A DNA stretch of 64,000 nucleotides from Pseudomonadota bacterium (GTDB lineage: Bacteria > Pseudomonadota > Alphaproteobacteria > Rhodobacterales > Rhodobacteraceae): NCBI GenBank assembly GCA_020161615.1, contig JAIUPD010000001.1:576875-640874 (forward strand), read 5' to 3'. A program made the position numbers and the translations under genes. The notes beneath the pieces are model-generated. The model was not told where the DNA came from. It saw only the letters and a program-made list of their open reading frames with translations, and ran no database searches. Of the stretch, positions 53,576 to 62,608 are shown piece after piece; position 1 is the stretch's first letter, and the number at the start of each line of letters is the position of its first letter.

Positions 53576-55378
53576 TCAGCCGGTGACCTGCTCGCGCAGG
53601 ATCGCCGCGGTCATCGAGATCATCAGATAGAGCCCCGCGAAGATCAGGAAGGCCAGCGCCGTATTCTCGAAGGCGCGAGGATAGGTCGGCTCGTCCGGCG
53701 CGACCGGGCTCACGCCGAGGGACAGATAGCGCACCTGGCGATTGGCCTCGATCCTCGCGGCCTCGAGCTGTTGCATCGCCTGGGTCAGCAGCATCTGCCT
53801 TGTGGCCACATCGGCCTCGGCCATGACCTGCTCGCGCTGAAGCCGGGCGATCGAGGTGCCGTCCTCGCCCCCCGCGGTCAGCGAATTGCGCAATTCGGCG
53901 ATCCGCTCCTCCAGCGAGGCCACCCGCCGCTCGGCCTGTTCCAGCCGCGCGGTGTTCGGTCGCGGATTGGCGCGCAGGTCCGACAACTGCAGGCGTTCGG
54001 TGTTGAGCTGCGCGTCCAGCGTGCTGATCTGCTGGGTCAACAGCGAGACCTCGACCTCGGAGGACAGCATCTGGAAGCGCTCCTGCAGGTCGAGGTAGCG
54101 CGATTGCGCCTCGCTCATCCGGGCCTCGGCGGTCGCGACGGCTTCTTGCGCGTCGCTCATCTGGTTGTCGCGCACCCGTTGGGTCAACTGGTCGACCTGC
54201 GCCTCGGCAAAGCCGATCAGCGCCCGGGCGAAGCGTTCGCTGGTCTCGGGATCGGCCGCAATCACCTCCATCTTGATGATGCCTTCGGTCGGGTCGAAGG
54301 CGACCTGCACCATGTCCTGATAGAGGCGATAGGCCGCCTCGTCGGTCGCATCGGGCGGCAGGCGGCGCAGCGGGTCGATGGATTCCTGCTGGAAATAGGT
54401 CTTGAAGCCCTCCTGCTCGTTCAGCTGCCGCATGGCATCGCGCGATTGCAGGTAGCTCTGCACGGTGATGGAATCGTTGGTCGTGCCCAGGCCCGCGCCG
54501 CCGAACATGCCCGCCAGCGCCCCGGCGCCGCCAAAACCCGCACCGCCGCCGCCGTCCGCCTGCTGGATGACGAATTCGGAATTGGTGGCGTAAAGGGGCG
54601 TCGCGACGAAATAGAAGTACCAGGCCGCCAGCAGCGTCGGCAGGGTCACGAAGACCCCCAGCCGCGCGCCCAGCAGTGCCATGCGCCGCCGCCGCCGCTT
54701 GGCGATGTCCCGCTGGATCTTCGAGATTTCGGCGCGGCGCTGTTTCTCGGTCGTCTGGGGCGCGGGGTCGATCTTGGCGGGCATGCCGGGCTGGCGATAG
54801 GCCTTGGGCAATTGGGGCCGGGCTTCCTCGGTCGTCGTCAGCTCGCGCGATTTCGAGCCTTCCTCCTTGACGATATCGAGCAGCGTCGAGCGTTCGAACG
54901 GGTCGATGCCCTGCTTGCGCAGAAGCCGGACGGCCTCGATCCCCGAACTGGCCTTGATGCCGTTGCGCTGCGCCACCCGCATCGCCATGCGCAGCTGCCG
55001 GCCCGAGAGTTCCTCGCCGCTTTCCGCCTCGCCCTGGACGGCGGGCTGCGCGGCAGGCTGGACGGTGTAAGGGGGCGCCGGGGCGTCGGCCCGGGAGGGG
55101 GACGCGGGCCGGGACGGCGGGGCATCCTCGTCAAAGAGCGCGTCATGGGGCGGCATGGCGGCGGCCGCCGCCGCGGCGGGGCTGCCGGGGCGCGGCGGGG
55201 CCGCCGGGCTTGCGCTGGCCTGCCGGGCCTGGGCCGGGGCAGCCGAGCGGGCCGCGGGCTGCGGCGCAGGGGGCGGCGTGCCGTCGGCCCGTTGGGGCGC
55301 GACGCTGGTGCGCAGCGTTTCCGACGCCTCGTCCCCCAGCCTGAGCCGGAACCGCCTAGCTTTGGGTTTCGTAGTCAT
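53576..55378 (-). CDS. Capsule polysaccharide export inner-membrane protein (KpsE/Wzz-like)
   Basis: The 600-residue protein is longer than KpsE (about 380). An Ala/Pro-rich cytoplasmic extension of about 215 residues precedes the first transmembrane helix (LGARLGVFVTLPTLLAAWYF, about 235-255). A large periplasmic coiled-coil region follows (for example ATAEARMSEAQSRYLDLQER), and the second helix is near the C-terminus (NTALAFLIFAGLYLMISMTA). This is the polysaccharide co-polymerase/export topology. Start at 55378 has GAAGG upstream and overlaps the ATPase gene by 23 bases. The long extension contains KASSGIEAVRLLRKQGIDPF, a possible helical protein-binding segment. Confidence 0.85.
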   Translation of the reverse strand: MTTKPKARRFRLRLGDEASETLRTSVAPQRADGTPPPAPQPAARSAAPAQARQASASPAAPPRPGSPAAAAAAAMPPHDALFDEDAPPSRPASPSRADAPAPPYTVQPAAQPAVQGEAESGEELSGRQLRMAMRVAQRNGIKASSGIEAVRLLRKQGIDPFERSTLLDIVKEEGSKSRELTTTEEARPQLPKAYRQPGMPAKIDPAPQTTEKQRRAEISKIQRDIAKRRRRRMALLGARLGVFVTLPTLLAAWYFYFVATPLYATNSEFVIQQADGGGGAGFGGAGALAGMFGGAGLGTTNDSITVQSYLQSRDAMRQLNEQEGFKTYFQQESIDPLRRLPPDATDEAAYRLYQDMVQVAFDPTEGIIKMEVIAADPETSERFARALIGFAEAQVDQLTQRVRDNQMSDAQEAVATAEARMSEAQSRYLDLQERFQMLSSEVEVSLLTQQISTLDAQLNTERLQLSDLRANPRPNTARLEQAERRVASLEERIAELRNSLTAGGEDGTSIARLQREQVMAEADVATRQMLLTQAMQQLEAARIEANRQVRYLSLGVSPVAPDEPTYPRAFENTALAFLIFAGLYLMISMTAAILREQVTG

Positions 55379-56015
55379 AAAGTGCCTTCGCCTCTTCCAG
55401 AGACTCGTAGAACGTGAGTCTGCCGTCCCTGAGGACCGCTGCGGATTTGCAGTATTTTTCCAAGGTCTCGGCCTGGTGCGAGACGATGAGCACGGTCGCC
55501 TTTTCCAGCCGTTCCTTCAGCATCGCGCCCGCGCGCTTGTTGAATTTCACATCGGTCGTTGCGGGCATGCCTTCGTCCACCAGATAGAGGTCGAACTCGA
55601 TCGCCAGCATCAGCGAAAAGGCGAAACGCGCGCGCATTCCCTGGCTGTAGGTGCCGACCGCCATGTCGAAATAATCGCCGATGTCGCACATCCAGCGGCA
55701 GAAGGCCTCCACCTCGTCGGGGTCGAGCTGATAGAGCCGGGCGATGTAGCGCGCATTCTCGGTCGCGGTATGGCGGTGGTTCAGCCCGCCCATGAAGCCC
55801 AGCGGGAACGAGACGCGGCAGGTGCGGGTGATCGTGCCCTCGTCGGGTTTCTCCAGCCCGGCCATCATGTTGATGATCGTGGTCTTGCCGGTGCCATTGG
55901 CGGCGAGGATGCCGACGGACTGCCCCAGTTCGATGCGGAACGAGGCCTTGTGCAGGATGACCTTGCGGGTCTTCCCGGTCCAGAAGGACTTGCTGACGTT
56001 GTAGAACTCCAGCAT
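55356..56015 (-). CDS. Capsule polysaccharide ABC transporter ATPase (KpsT-like)
   Basis: The 219-residue ATPase powers export of capsular polysaccharide. Walker A is GILAANGTGKTT near 35-46, where the usual first Gly of GxNGxGKS is Ala. The signature is YSQGMRARF near 122, Walker B is DLYLVDEG near 142-149, and the H-loop is VSHQAETLEKYCK. The short length and the YSxGM signature are typical of KpsT/Wzt rather than importers. It overlaps the KpsE-like gene. The permease KpsM is not adjacent; the next upstream gene is divergent. Confidence 0.88.
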   Translation of the reverse strand: MLEFYNVSKSFWTGKTRKVILHKASFRIELGQSVGILAANGTGKTTIINMMAGLEKPDEGTITRTCRVSFPLGFMGGLNHRHTATENARYIARLYQLDPDEVEAFCRWMCDIGDYFDMAVGTYSQGMRARFAFSLMLAIEFDLYLVDEGMPATTDVKFNKRAGAMLKERLEKATVLIVSHQAETLEKYCKSAAVLRDGRLTFYESLEEAKALYDYETQS

Positions 56016-56070
56016 CTGCTACATTGCGCCCCAGGTCGCCCATCCGTCAGCGAAGTGTCGCATGCGGGTG

Positions 56071-56098
56071 TTTACAGGCTGTTTCTTGCGGCTGTCCA
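56071..56098 (-). promoter_or_regulatory. Candidate promoter of the kpsT-like gene
   Basis: On the minus strand TGGACA (56098-56093), 16-base spacer, TGTAAA (56076-56071), about 56 bases before the start codon. It is the best pair in the 246-base divergent region shared with sseB. Confidence 0.4.
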
Positions 56099-56261
56099 CG
56101 GATCGGGCAGGCCGGGATGGGCGGATTATGCCGCAGAAGCCCCGGCGGGGGTAGTGAAAACTGCGTGTTAAGACTGTTGCGCAATCGTGTCCGCCTTTAC
56201 TTTGTGCGGCAAACCGCCGACATCCGCGCCCATGCGACCGACCAGGATTCAGACCAGCCCC

Positions 56262-57086
56262 ATGGACGATACCCCCGAGACCGAGCTCAACGCCGCCATG
56301 CGCCGCCTGGCCCAGGCGCCCGAGGACAGCGCCGATGAGATCGCCGCCCGCCTGGCCTTTCACGCCGAACTGAGCCGGGCCGAGCTGTTCGTGTTGCTCA
56401 CGGCCGAGGTGACGGGCGGCACGATGGCGCCCAAGGTCTTCGACCTGTCGGATGTGCGCGCCGTGCTGGCCTTCGACAGCGAGTTGCGGCTGGCCGGTTT
56501 CGCCGGCGAGGCCGCGGCCTATGCGGCGCTGCCCGGCCGCGTGCTGGTGGCGATGCTGGCCGAGGCGGCCGAGGGGCTCTCGCTGCTGGTCAATCCCGAC
56601 ACCGAACACGCCGCGCTTCTGCCGCCCGAGGCGCTGGGCTGGCTGGCCGACACGCTGGCTGCGCCGGCCCCCGCCGAAGGGCAGGGCGTGCCGCTGGCCT
56701 TCGGCGCGCCGGATCTGCCCGAGGCGGTGCGCGCGCCGCTTGTCGCGGCGCTGGAGCGGCGGCTTTCGGGCACGCCGGGGCTGAGCGGGGCCGTGCTGGC
56801 CGCGGTCCAGTGGCAGGGCGGCGGGCGCGGTCATGTGCTGGCGCTGGCCGGTCTGCCCGAGGCCGCGCAGGCCCCGATCGCCCGGGCAGTGTCCGAGGCG
56901 CTGGCGCTCTCGGGACTGGAGGGCGGCGCGCTCGACGTGATCTTCCCCGAGGGGCGGGCCATGGCGGCCATCGCCGGGGTGGGGCTGGCGCTCTCGCCTG
57001 CGCCCTTTGCGCCCCCCGAAGAACAACGCCTGACACCGGGTGCCAATCCAGGGCTCGACCCCGCGCGCCCGCCGCGCCTCCGGTAG
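56262..57086 (+). CDS. SseB-family protein
   Basis: The 274-residue protein has an SseB N-terminal-type domain: ETELNAAMRRLAQAPEDSAD at the start, FHAELSRAELFVLLTAEVTG near 29, then FDLSDVRAVLAFDSELRLAG, and LLVNPDTEHAALLPPEALGW near 107. An SseB C-terminal-like half follows. The molecular function is unknown. The start at 56262 (MDDTPETELN) is preferred to an ATG ten codons earlier because of better family agreement. The gene ends 4 bases before the NlpC/P60-like hydrolase gene. Confidence 0.8.
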   Translation: MDDTPETELNAAMRRLAQAPEDSADEIAARLAFHAELSRAELFVLLTAEVTGGTMAPKVFDLSDVRAVLAFDSELRLAGFAGEAAAYAALPGRVLVAMLAEAAEGLSLLVNPDTEHAALLPPEALGWLADTLAAPAPAEGQGVPLAFGAPDLPEAVRAPLVAALERRLSGTPGLSGAVLAAVQWQGGGRGHVLALAGLPEAAQAPIARAVSEALALSGLEGGALDVIFPEGRAMAAIAGVGLALSPAPFAPPEEQRLTPGANPGLDPARPPRLR

Positions 57087-57090
57087 CGCC

Positions 57091-57858
57091 ATGTTCGCGG
57101 AACTCGGCCGCTTTCTCGGACGCATCCTCGAGCGGGACAAACCCGAGAACCAGCCCGTCGTGGCCCAGGACCACGCGGCGCTGACTGCCGCGATCCGGGT
57201 GGGCGATGTGCTGCTGGTCGAGGGGCGGGCCAAGGTCTCGACCGCGATCAAGTACCTGACGCAGAGCACCTGGTCCCATGCCGCGCTCTGCGTGCAGGAC
57301 CTGAGCGCGGGCACCGGCGAGGTGTTGCTGGTCGAGGTGACGATCCAGGAGGGGGCGCATCAGGTGCCCCTGGCGAAATACGCGAATTTCAACACCCGAT
57401 TGTGCCGCGCCGCGGGCCTGTCGGTTGACGAACGCGCCGCCGTCGCCCGCTTCATGGTCGAGCGGATCGGCATGACCTACGACCTGCGCAACATCGTCGA
57501 TCTGGCGCGCTATCTGTTCCCGACGCCGCCGATCCCGGTGCGGTGGCGGCGTCGGCTGCTGACGCTGGGGTCGGGCGATCCGACGCGGGCCATCTGCTCC
57601 TCGCTGGTGGCACAGGCCTTTCAGTCGGTCGGCTATCCGATCCTGCCGCAGATCGAGATGCTGCGCGAAAGTTCGGGCCGGCCGCTGGGCACCATCTGGC
57701 GCCAGCGACACGCCACGCTGATCGTGCCGCGCGACTTCGACCTTTCGCCCTATTTCGCCGTGGTCAAGCCGACCATCCAGCGCGGTTTCGATCACCGGCG
57801 GATTCCCTGGGCCTTGGGCGAGGAAGAGGGGCCGACGGGCAAGCGCTTGTTGGGGTAA
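57091..57858 (+). CDS. NlpC/P60-like cysteine hydrolase (YiiX/YebB type)
   Basis: The 255-residue protein has the permuted NlpC/P60 pattern of the YiiX group: a His in TQSTWSHAALCVQD near 66, Glu in VLLVEVTIQEGA near 83, and the catalytic Cys in AICSSLVAQAFQSVGYPI near 170. Such papain-like enzymes cleave amide or acyl bonds in wall peptides or lipids; the specific substrate is unknown. The ATG at 57091 is 4 bases after sseB and gives a typical N-terminus. Downstream is an AT-rich region before rplM. Confidence 0.82.
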   Translation: MFAELGRFLGRILERDKPENQPVVAQDHAALTAAIRVGDVLLVEGRAKVSTAIKYLTQSTWSHAALCVQDLSAGTGEVLLVEVTIQEGAHQVPLAKYANFNTRLCRAAGLSVDERAAVARFMVERIGMTYDLRNIVDLARYLFPTPPIPVRWRRRLLTLGSGDPTRAICSSLVAQAFQSVGYPILPQIEMLRESSGRPLGTIWRQRHATLIVPRDFDLSPYFAVVKPTIQRGFDHRRIPWALGEEEGPTGKRLLG

Positions 57859-57925
57859 TATGATACCTATTTTTCAAGCTATTGAAAACATACCAATATT
57901 TCGCGCGCACCCCGCTTGACCCATC
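57859..57925. promoter_or_regulatory. AT-rich inverted repeat upstream of rplM
   Basis: TTTTCAA (57871-57877) and TTGAAAA (57882-57888) flank GCTA, with ATACC words on both sides (57863-57867 and 57890-57894). It is one of the most AT-rich stretches of the window and lies just upstream of the rplM promoter. It may be an UP-element or a protein-binding site; there is no U run to make it a terminator. Confidence 0.4.
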
Positions 57926-57943
57926 CGCGCATTCCGTTAGAAC
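57916..57943 (+). promoter_or_regulatory. Probable promoter of rplM-rpsI
   Basis: TTGACC at 57916-57921, 16-base spacer, TAGAAC at 57938-57943, giving a leader of about 55-60 bases before the rplM start. Confidence 0.55.
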
Positions 57944-58006
57944 AGCGCCATTCCGTGCCCGGGTTCTGCCCGGCTGCGACTCGCTTCTCACTTTCAGGGC
58001 TGGACC

Positions 58007-58471
58007 ATGAAAACCTACACCGCAAAACCGGCGGAGATCGAGAAGAAGTGGATCCTGATCGACGCCGAGGGCGTTGTTCTGGGCCGCCTCGCCACGATCG
58101 TCGCCAACATCCTGCGTGGCAAGAACAAGCCGACGTTCACGCCGCACATGGACATGGGCGACAATGTCATCATCATCAACGCCGACAAGGTGCAGATGAC
58201 CGGCAACAAGCGCGCCGACAAGCGTTACTACTGGCACACCGGCCACCCGGGCGGGATCAAGTTCCGCACCGCCGGTCAGGTGCTTGACGGCGCCCACCCC
58301 GAGCGCGTCGTGATCAAGGCCGTCGAGCGCATGATCACCCGCAACCGCCTGGGCCGTCAGCAGATGACCAACCTGCGCGTCTATGCCGGTGCCGAGCATC
58401 CGCACGAGGCCCAGCAGCCGACCGTCCTCGACGTCAAGTCGCTGAATCCCAAGAACACCCGGAGCGCCTGA
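58007..58471 (+). CDS. rplM: 50S ribosomal protein L13
   Basis: The 154-residue ribosomal protein shows [20 protein letters not shown] near 15-34, [20 protein letters not shown], and the conserved [20 protein letters not shown] near 105-124. It begins [10 protein letters not shown] with an ATG at 58007. It is followed by rpsI after 2 bases, the universal L13-S9 pair. Confidence 0.98.
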   Translation: MKTYTAKPAEIEKKWILIDAEGVVLGRLATIVANILRGKNKPTFTPHMDMGDNVIIINADKVQMTGNKRADKRYYWHTGHPGGIKFRTAGQVLDGAHPERVVIKAVERMITRNRLGRQQMTNLRVYAGAEHPHEAQQPTVLDVKSLNPKNTRSA

Positions 58472-58473
58472 TC

Positions 58474-58983
58474 ATGGCCGATGAGATCAAGTCCCTCGAC
58501 GCGCTGAAAGATGCCGTCGCCGGCGCCGCGGCTGCCCGTCCCGCCGCCGAGACCGAGACCGAGGCCGCTGCGCCCCGGACCCCCCAGCGCGACGCCCAGG
58601 GCCGCGCCTATGCCACCGGCAAGCGGAAAGACGCGGTTGCCCGCGTCTGGATCAAGCCGGGTTCGGGCAAGGTCACCGTCAACGGCAAGCCGATGGCCGA
58701 GTATTTCGCCCGTCCCGTGCTGCAGATGATCCTCAAGCAGCCCTTTGAGATCACCAACACCGTCGGCCAGTTCGACGTGGTGGCGACCGTGGTCGGCGGC
58801 GGCCTCTCGGGCCAGTCGGGCGCGGTGAAGCACGGCGTGTCGAAAGCGCTGCAGCTCTACGATCCGACGCTGCGCGGCGTCCTCAAGGCTGCGGGCTTCC
58901 TGACCCGCGACGCGCGGACCGTGGAACGGAAGAAATACGGCAAGCGCAAGGCGCGCCGGAGCTTCCAGTTCTCGAAGCGCTGA
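58474..58983 (+). CDS. rpsI: 30S ribosomal protein S9
   Basis: The 169-residue protein has an N-terminal extension of about 40 residues that is rich in Ala/Glu, as usual in alphaproteobacteria. The S9 core follows: [40 protein letters not shown], and [20 protein letters not shown] near 108-127. The C-terminus ends with the conserved FQFSKR motif reaching the P site. Terminator follows at 59004. Confidence 0.98.
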   Translation: MADEIKSLDALKDAVAGAAAARPAAETETEAAAPRTPQRDAQGRAYATGKRKDAVARVWIKPGSGKVTVNGKPMAEYFARPVLQMILKQPFEITNTVGQFDVVATVVGGGLSGQSGAVKHGVSKALQLYDPTLRGVLKAAGFLTRDARTVERKKYGKRKARRSFQFSKR

Positions 58984-59003
58984 TCGCTTTCGCGATTTTT
59001 TCG

Positions 59004-59035
59004 AAAGGCGCGGCTTCGGCCGCGCCTTTTTCTTT
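59004..59035 (+). terminator. Intrinsic terminator of rplM-rpsI
   Basis: AAAGGCGCGGC (59004-59014), TTCG tetraloop, GCCGCGCCTTT (59019-59029), then TTTCTTT. A strong, classical terminator. Confidence 0.93.
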
Positions 59036-59071
59036 ACTCCTGCCGCGTAGCCTGCCCGCGCAGGAGAAACG

Positions 59072-60184
59072 ATGCCGGCACGGATATTCCAGATCTATGC
59101 GCTGATGGTGATGCTGGCGGGCGTCGGCGTGCTGATGGCGCTGCATGGGGCGCCGGGCGGTTTGAGCCTCGGCGGCGAGGCGTCGCTGCTGCGCCGCGCC
59201 TGGGTCGCGGAGATTGCGCGCGGCGGGGCCGGCCATGCCTCGCCCTCGGCCCTGTCCGCGCTGCGGCTGGCGCTGGGCCTCGGCGATGGGCAGGCGCTGC
59301 TGCTGGCCGTTGCAGGGCAGGGGGTGGCGGTCTGGCTGCTGGCCGGGGCGCTTGGCCCGGCGGTGGCGGGGCGTCCGGCCTCGGCCGTGGTGGGGGCACC
59401 GCTGCTGGTGCAGGCCGTCAACGGCTTCGCCCTGCCGCTGGCGGGCATGGAAGGGGCTTGGCTGGTCGCCGCTTCGGTCGCGGTGCTGGTGGGGCTGTCG
59501 CGCGCGGCCAAGGGACCGGTGCCGGGGTTTCTGCTGCCGGCGATCCTCCTGGTCCTGGCCCTGAGGGTCGAGGGCGCGGCCTTGGCCCTCGCCGCGGTCA
59601 TCGCCTTGTTATCCTTGGGCCATCGCCTGCCCGCGCTCCTGGCGTTGACGGGGCTGGGTCTGCTGACCGCGGCCCTTGCCGTCCTCCCCCCGGCGGTGGG
59701 CTTGCCGCCATGGCCCCCGGTCCCGTCCCAGACCTTGGCTGGGGCGCTGGCGGGGGATGTCGAGGGGGTGCTGGTGGGCGTTGCCGTCAGTGTCATCCTC
59801 GCGCTGCGGGATTTGCCGGGTGTGCTGCTGGCGGTGCTGACGGGTTTGCTGGCGCTTCTGGCCCTCGTCCGGCCGAACCCGCCGCGCAACGCCGTCGTGT
59901 GGACGGCGCTGGCGGGGATCCTTCTGCCGCTGCTGTGCGGCAGCACCGGCTGGTTTCAGGAAACCGCCCCCTTGGCCCTGGCGGTCGCCGCCTATCTGCT
60001 GCAGCTGCGCCGTCCGGCTGTGGCGCCGCTGGCCCTGCTGGCCCTCTTCGGCTGTAGCCATGGGGCAAGTTCCCTCTGGCCTCCGATGCCAGCCCCGCCG
60101 CCGCAGTCCCTCGCACCCGGCTCCGACCCGGGGGGGACCGGCCCCGACCCGCCACGCGCCCCCTCCTCGGACGGCACGCCCTGA
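59072..60184 (+). CDS. Polytopic membrane protein of unknown function
   Basis: I do not recognise the family. The 370 residues include about nine or ten hydrophobic helices, for example YALMVMLAGVGVLMALHGAP (10-29), LLLAVAGQGVAVWLLAGALG, GFLLPAILLVLALRVEGAAL and LLAVLTGLLALLALVRPNPP, and end in a Pro-rich tail of 40 residues. The pattern (DUF2029/glycosyltransferase-87-like or a mannosyltransferase-like fold) is possible, but no catalytic motif is visible. The gene is alone between two terminator-bounded transcripts. Confidence 0.6.
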   Translation: MPARIFQIYALMVMLAGVGVLMALHGAPGGLSLGGEASLLRRAWVAEIARGGAGHASPSALSALRLALGLGDGQALLLAVAGQGVAVWLLAGALGPAVAGRPASAVVGAPLLVQAVNGFALPLAGMEGAWLVAASVAVLVGLSRAAKGPVPGFLLPAILLVLALRVEGAALALAAVIALLSLGHRLPALLALTGLGLLTAALAVLPPAVGLPPWPPVPSQTLAGALAGDVEGVLVGVAVSVILALRDLPGVLLAVLTGLLALLALVRPNPPRNAVVWTALAGILLPLLCGSTGWFQETAPLALAVAAYLLQLRRPAVAPLALLALFGCSHGASSLWPPMPAPPPQSLAPGSDPGGTGPDPPRAPSSDGTP

Positions 60185-60261
60185 CGAGACGGGATGCCTC
60201 CGCGCTTGTCGTCGCCGGGCCGGGGGGCTACCTTCCCGCCGCCCCCAAGACCGGAGCCACC

Positions 60262-60882
60262 ATGTATTCCCCGGCCCATTTCACCGAAACCGACCAGGCC
60301 GAGATCGAGCGCCTGATCGACACGCATCCGCTGGCCGCGCTGGTGGCCATGACCGGGGCCGGGCTCGACGCCAATCACCTGCCGCTCTTGCGCGACGGCG
60401 AGGGCTTCGTCGGTCACGTCGCGCTGGCCAATGCCCTGCACCGCGAGGTGCCGGACGGCGCCCCCGTGCTGGCGATCTTCCACGCGGGCGAGGGCTATGT
60501 CAGCCCGAACTGGTATCCATCCAAGGCCGAAACGCACAAGGCGGTGCCGACCTGGAATTACCAGGTGGTTCATGTCCATGCCCGCATCACCTGGTCCCAC
60601 GCCGACAAGGACAAGCGGCGTGCGGTGGCGCTGCTGACGGCGCGGCACGAAAAGGCGGTGAATGGCGCCTCCGCCTGGAAGATGGGCGATGCGCCCACCG
60701 ATTTCCTGGAGGAGCTGCTGGGCAAGTTCGTCGCCTTCCGCCTGAGCGTCGAACGGATCGAGGCGAAATCGAAGCTCAACCAGAACCGCAGCCCCGCCGA
60801 CATCGCCGGGGTGGCTGACGCGCTTTCGGGGCAGGGCCGCACCGGGATTGCCGCCGCGATGCGCCGCCCGCCCAAGGCGTGA
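60262..60882 (+). CDS. FMN-binding negative transcriptional regulator (PaiB-like)
   Basis: The 206-residue protein matches the PaiB/FMN-binding family throughout: MYSPAHFTETDQAEIERLID at the start, MTGAGLDANHLPLLRDGEGF, VPTWNYQVVHVHARITW near 92-108, and MGDAPTDFLEELLGKFVAFR. PaiB in Bacillus represses protease genes; most homologues are uncharacterised flavoproteins. The start at 60262 follows GGAG. It is divergent or tandem with nothing obvious and lies 122 bases before purF. Confidence 0.9.
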   Translation: MYSPAHFTETDQAEIERLIDTHPLAALVAMTGAGLDANHLPLLRDGEGFVGHVALANALHREVPDGAPVLAIFHAGEGYVSPNWYPSKAETHKAVPTWNYQVVHVHARITWSHADKDKRRAVALLTARHEKAVNGASAWKMGDAPTDFLEELLGKFVAFRLSVERIEAKSKLNQNRSPADIAGVADALSGQGRTGIAAAMRRPPKA

Positions 60883-61004
60883 GCCCTCCGGCCCGCCGCC
60901 GTCACCGCGTCGTCGCAATTCCCGTGCCGCCCGTGCCATGGCCCTTGCCCCGGCGCGGCCAAGCGCCTAAAGGGGGCGCATCGCAGCTATCGGGGGCCCG
61001 AACC

Positions 61005-62483
61005 ATGGAGCCTTGGCTCAGCCATCCCTTCGACGACGACAAGTTGAAGGAGGAATGCGGGATTTTCGGCGCCGTCAACGTCCAGGATGCGGCGAATTTC
61101 GTCGCGCTGGGCCTGCACGCGCTGCAGCACCGCGGCCAGGAAGCAGGCGGCATCATCACCTACGACGAGTCGCGCGGCTTCCAGTCGGCGCATCGCTTCG
61201 GTCTGGTGCGGGACAATTTCACCTCGGCCAAGCTGATGGAAACCCTCCCGGGCTCGATCGGGATCGGCCATGTGCGCTATTCCACCGCCGGCTCGAAGGG
61301 CGCGACCGCGATCCGCGACGTGCAGCCCTTCTTCGGCGAATTCTCGATGGGCGGCGCGGCCATCGCGCATAACGGCAACATCACCAACGCCAATGCGATC
61401 CGCAAGGAACTGATCGAGCGCGGCTCGATCTTCCAGTCGTCGAGCGATTCGGAATGCATCATCCACCTGATGGCGCGGTCGATCCAGCGCACCCATGCCG
61501 AACGGCTGAAGGATGCGCTGCGCCGCTGCGAAGGTGCCTTCTCGGTCATCGCCATGACCCGCACCAAGCTGATCGGCGTGCGCGACAAGCTGGGGGTGCG
61601 GCCGCTGGTGCTGGGCCGGATCGGTGCCGAGAAGGAGGGCGGCTGGGTGCTGGCCTCGGAAACCTGCGCGCTCGACATCATCGGCGCCGACTTCGTGCGC
61701 GAGATCGAGCCGGGCGAAATGGTCGTGATCGACCGGAAGGGTGTTGTCTCGTCGCGGCCCTTCGAGCGCACCTCGCCGCGGTTCTGCATCTTCGAGCAGG
61801 TCTATTTCTCGCGCCCCGATTCGATTCTGGGCGGGCGCTCGGTCTATGAGACGCGCCGCCAGATCGGTGTGGAACTGGCGCGCGAGGCGCCGGTCGAGGC
61901 CGATCTGGTCTGCCCGGTGCCCGACAGCGGTACGCCCGCGGCCATTGGCTACAGCCAGGAATCGGGCATCCCCTTCGCCATGGGGATCGTGCGTAACCAA
62001 TACATGGGCCGCACTTTCATCGAACCCAGCGAGCAGATCCGCAACATGGGCGTCCGGCTGAAGCTGAACGTCAACCGCGCGCTGATCGCTGGCAAACGGG
62101 TGGTGCTGGTGGACGATTCGGTCGTGCGCGGCACGACCAGCCAGAAGATCAAGGAGATGATCCTCGAAGCCGGCGCCAAGGAGGTGCATTTCCGCATCGC
62201 CAGCCCGCCGACGACCTGGCCCTGTTTCTATGGCGTCGACACGCCGGAGCGGTCGAAACTGCTGGCGGCGCGGATGACCGAGGACGAGATGCGCGATTTC
62301 ATCGGCGTCGACAGCCTCAAGTTCGTTTCGCTCGACGGGCTCTATCGCGCCGCGGGCGAGGCCGGGGGCCGCAACCCGGTGCAGCCGCAATTCTGCGATG
62401 CCTGTTTCTCGGGCGAATATCCAGTCGCGCCCTCGGACATGATCGAGGCCGGGTTCGAGCTGAAGGCGACGGCGGCCGAGTAA
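61005..62483 (+). CDS. purF: Amidophosphoribosyltransferase
   Basis: First committed step of purine synthesis: PRPP plus glutamine gives phosphoribosylamine. The 492 residues begin with a 17-residue propeptide (MEPWLSHPFDDDKLKEE) that is removed to expose the catalytic Cys18 (CGIFGAVN). The glutaminase domain shows IGHVRYSTAGSKG near 86 and IAHNGNITNA. The phosphoribosyl domain has VVLVDDSVVRGTTSQKI near 366-382. It has a possible promoter TTGCCC-N17-TAAAGG at 60945-60973. An intrinsic terminator follows. Confidence 0.97.
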   Translation: MEPWLSHPFDDDKLKEECGIFGAVNVQDAANFVALGLHALQHRGQEAGGIITYDESRGFQSAHRFGLVRDNFTSAKLMETLPGSIGIGHVRYSTAGSKGATAIRDVQPFFGEFSMGGAAIAHNGNITNANAIRKELIERGSIFQSSSDSECIIHLMARSIQRTHAERLKDALRRCEGAFSVIAMTRTKLIGVRDKLGVRPLVLGRIGAEKEGGWVLASETCALDIIGADFVREIEPGEMVVIDRKGVVSSRPFERTSPRFCIFEQVYFSRPDSILGGRSVYETRRQIGVELAREAPVEADLVCPVPDSGTPAAIGYSQESGIPFAMGIVRNQYMGRTFIEPSEQIRNMGVRLKLNVNRALIAGKRVVLVDDSVVRGTTSQKIKEMILEAGAKEVHFRIASPPTTWPCFYGVDTPERSKLLAARMTEDEMRDFIGVDSLKFVSLDGLYRAAGEAGGRNPVQPQFCDACFSGEYPVAPSDMIEAGFELKATAAE

Positions 62484-62509
62484 GACGCTGACAAGCAAGG
62501 AATTTCTGA

Positions 62510-62536
62510 GCCCGGCGCCGCGCGCGCCGGGCTTTT
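62510..62536 (+). terminator. Intrinsic terminator of purF
   Basis: GCCCGGCGC (62510-62518) / GCGCCGGGC (62524-62532) with a five-base loop, followed by TTTT. Confidence 0.88.
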
Positions 62537-62608
62537 GCGTTCTGGCGCCCCTTGACGGCGACGGGCGGGCGGGCTGAACCTCCAGGGCCTTTGCATCGCA
62601 GGTCCTTC

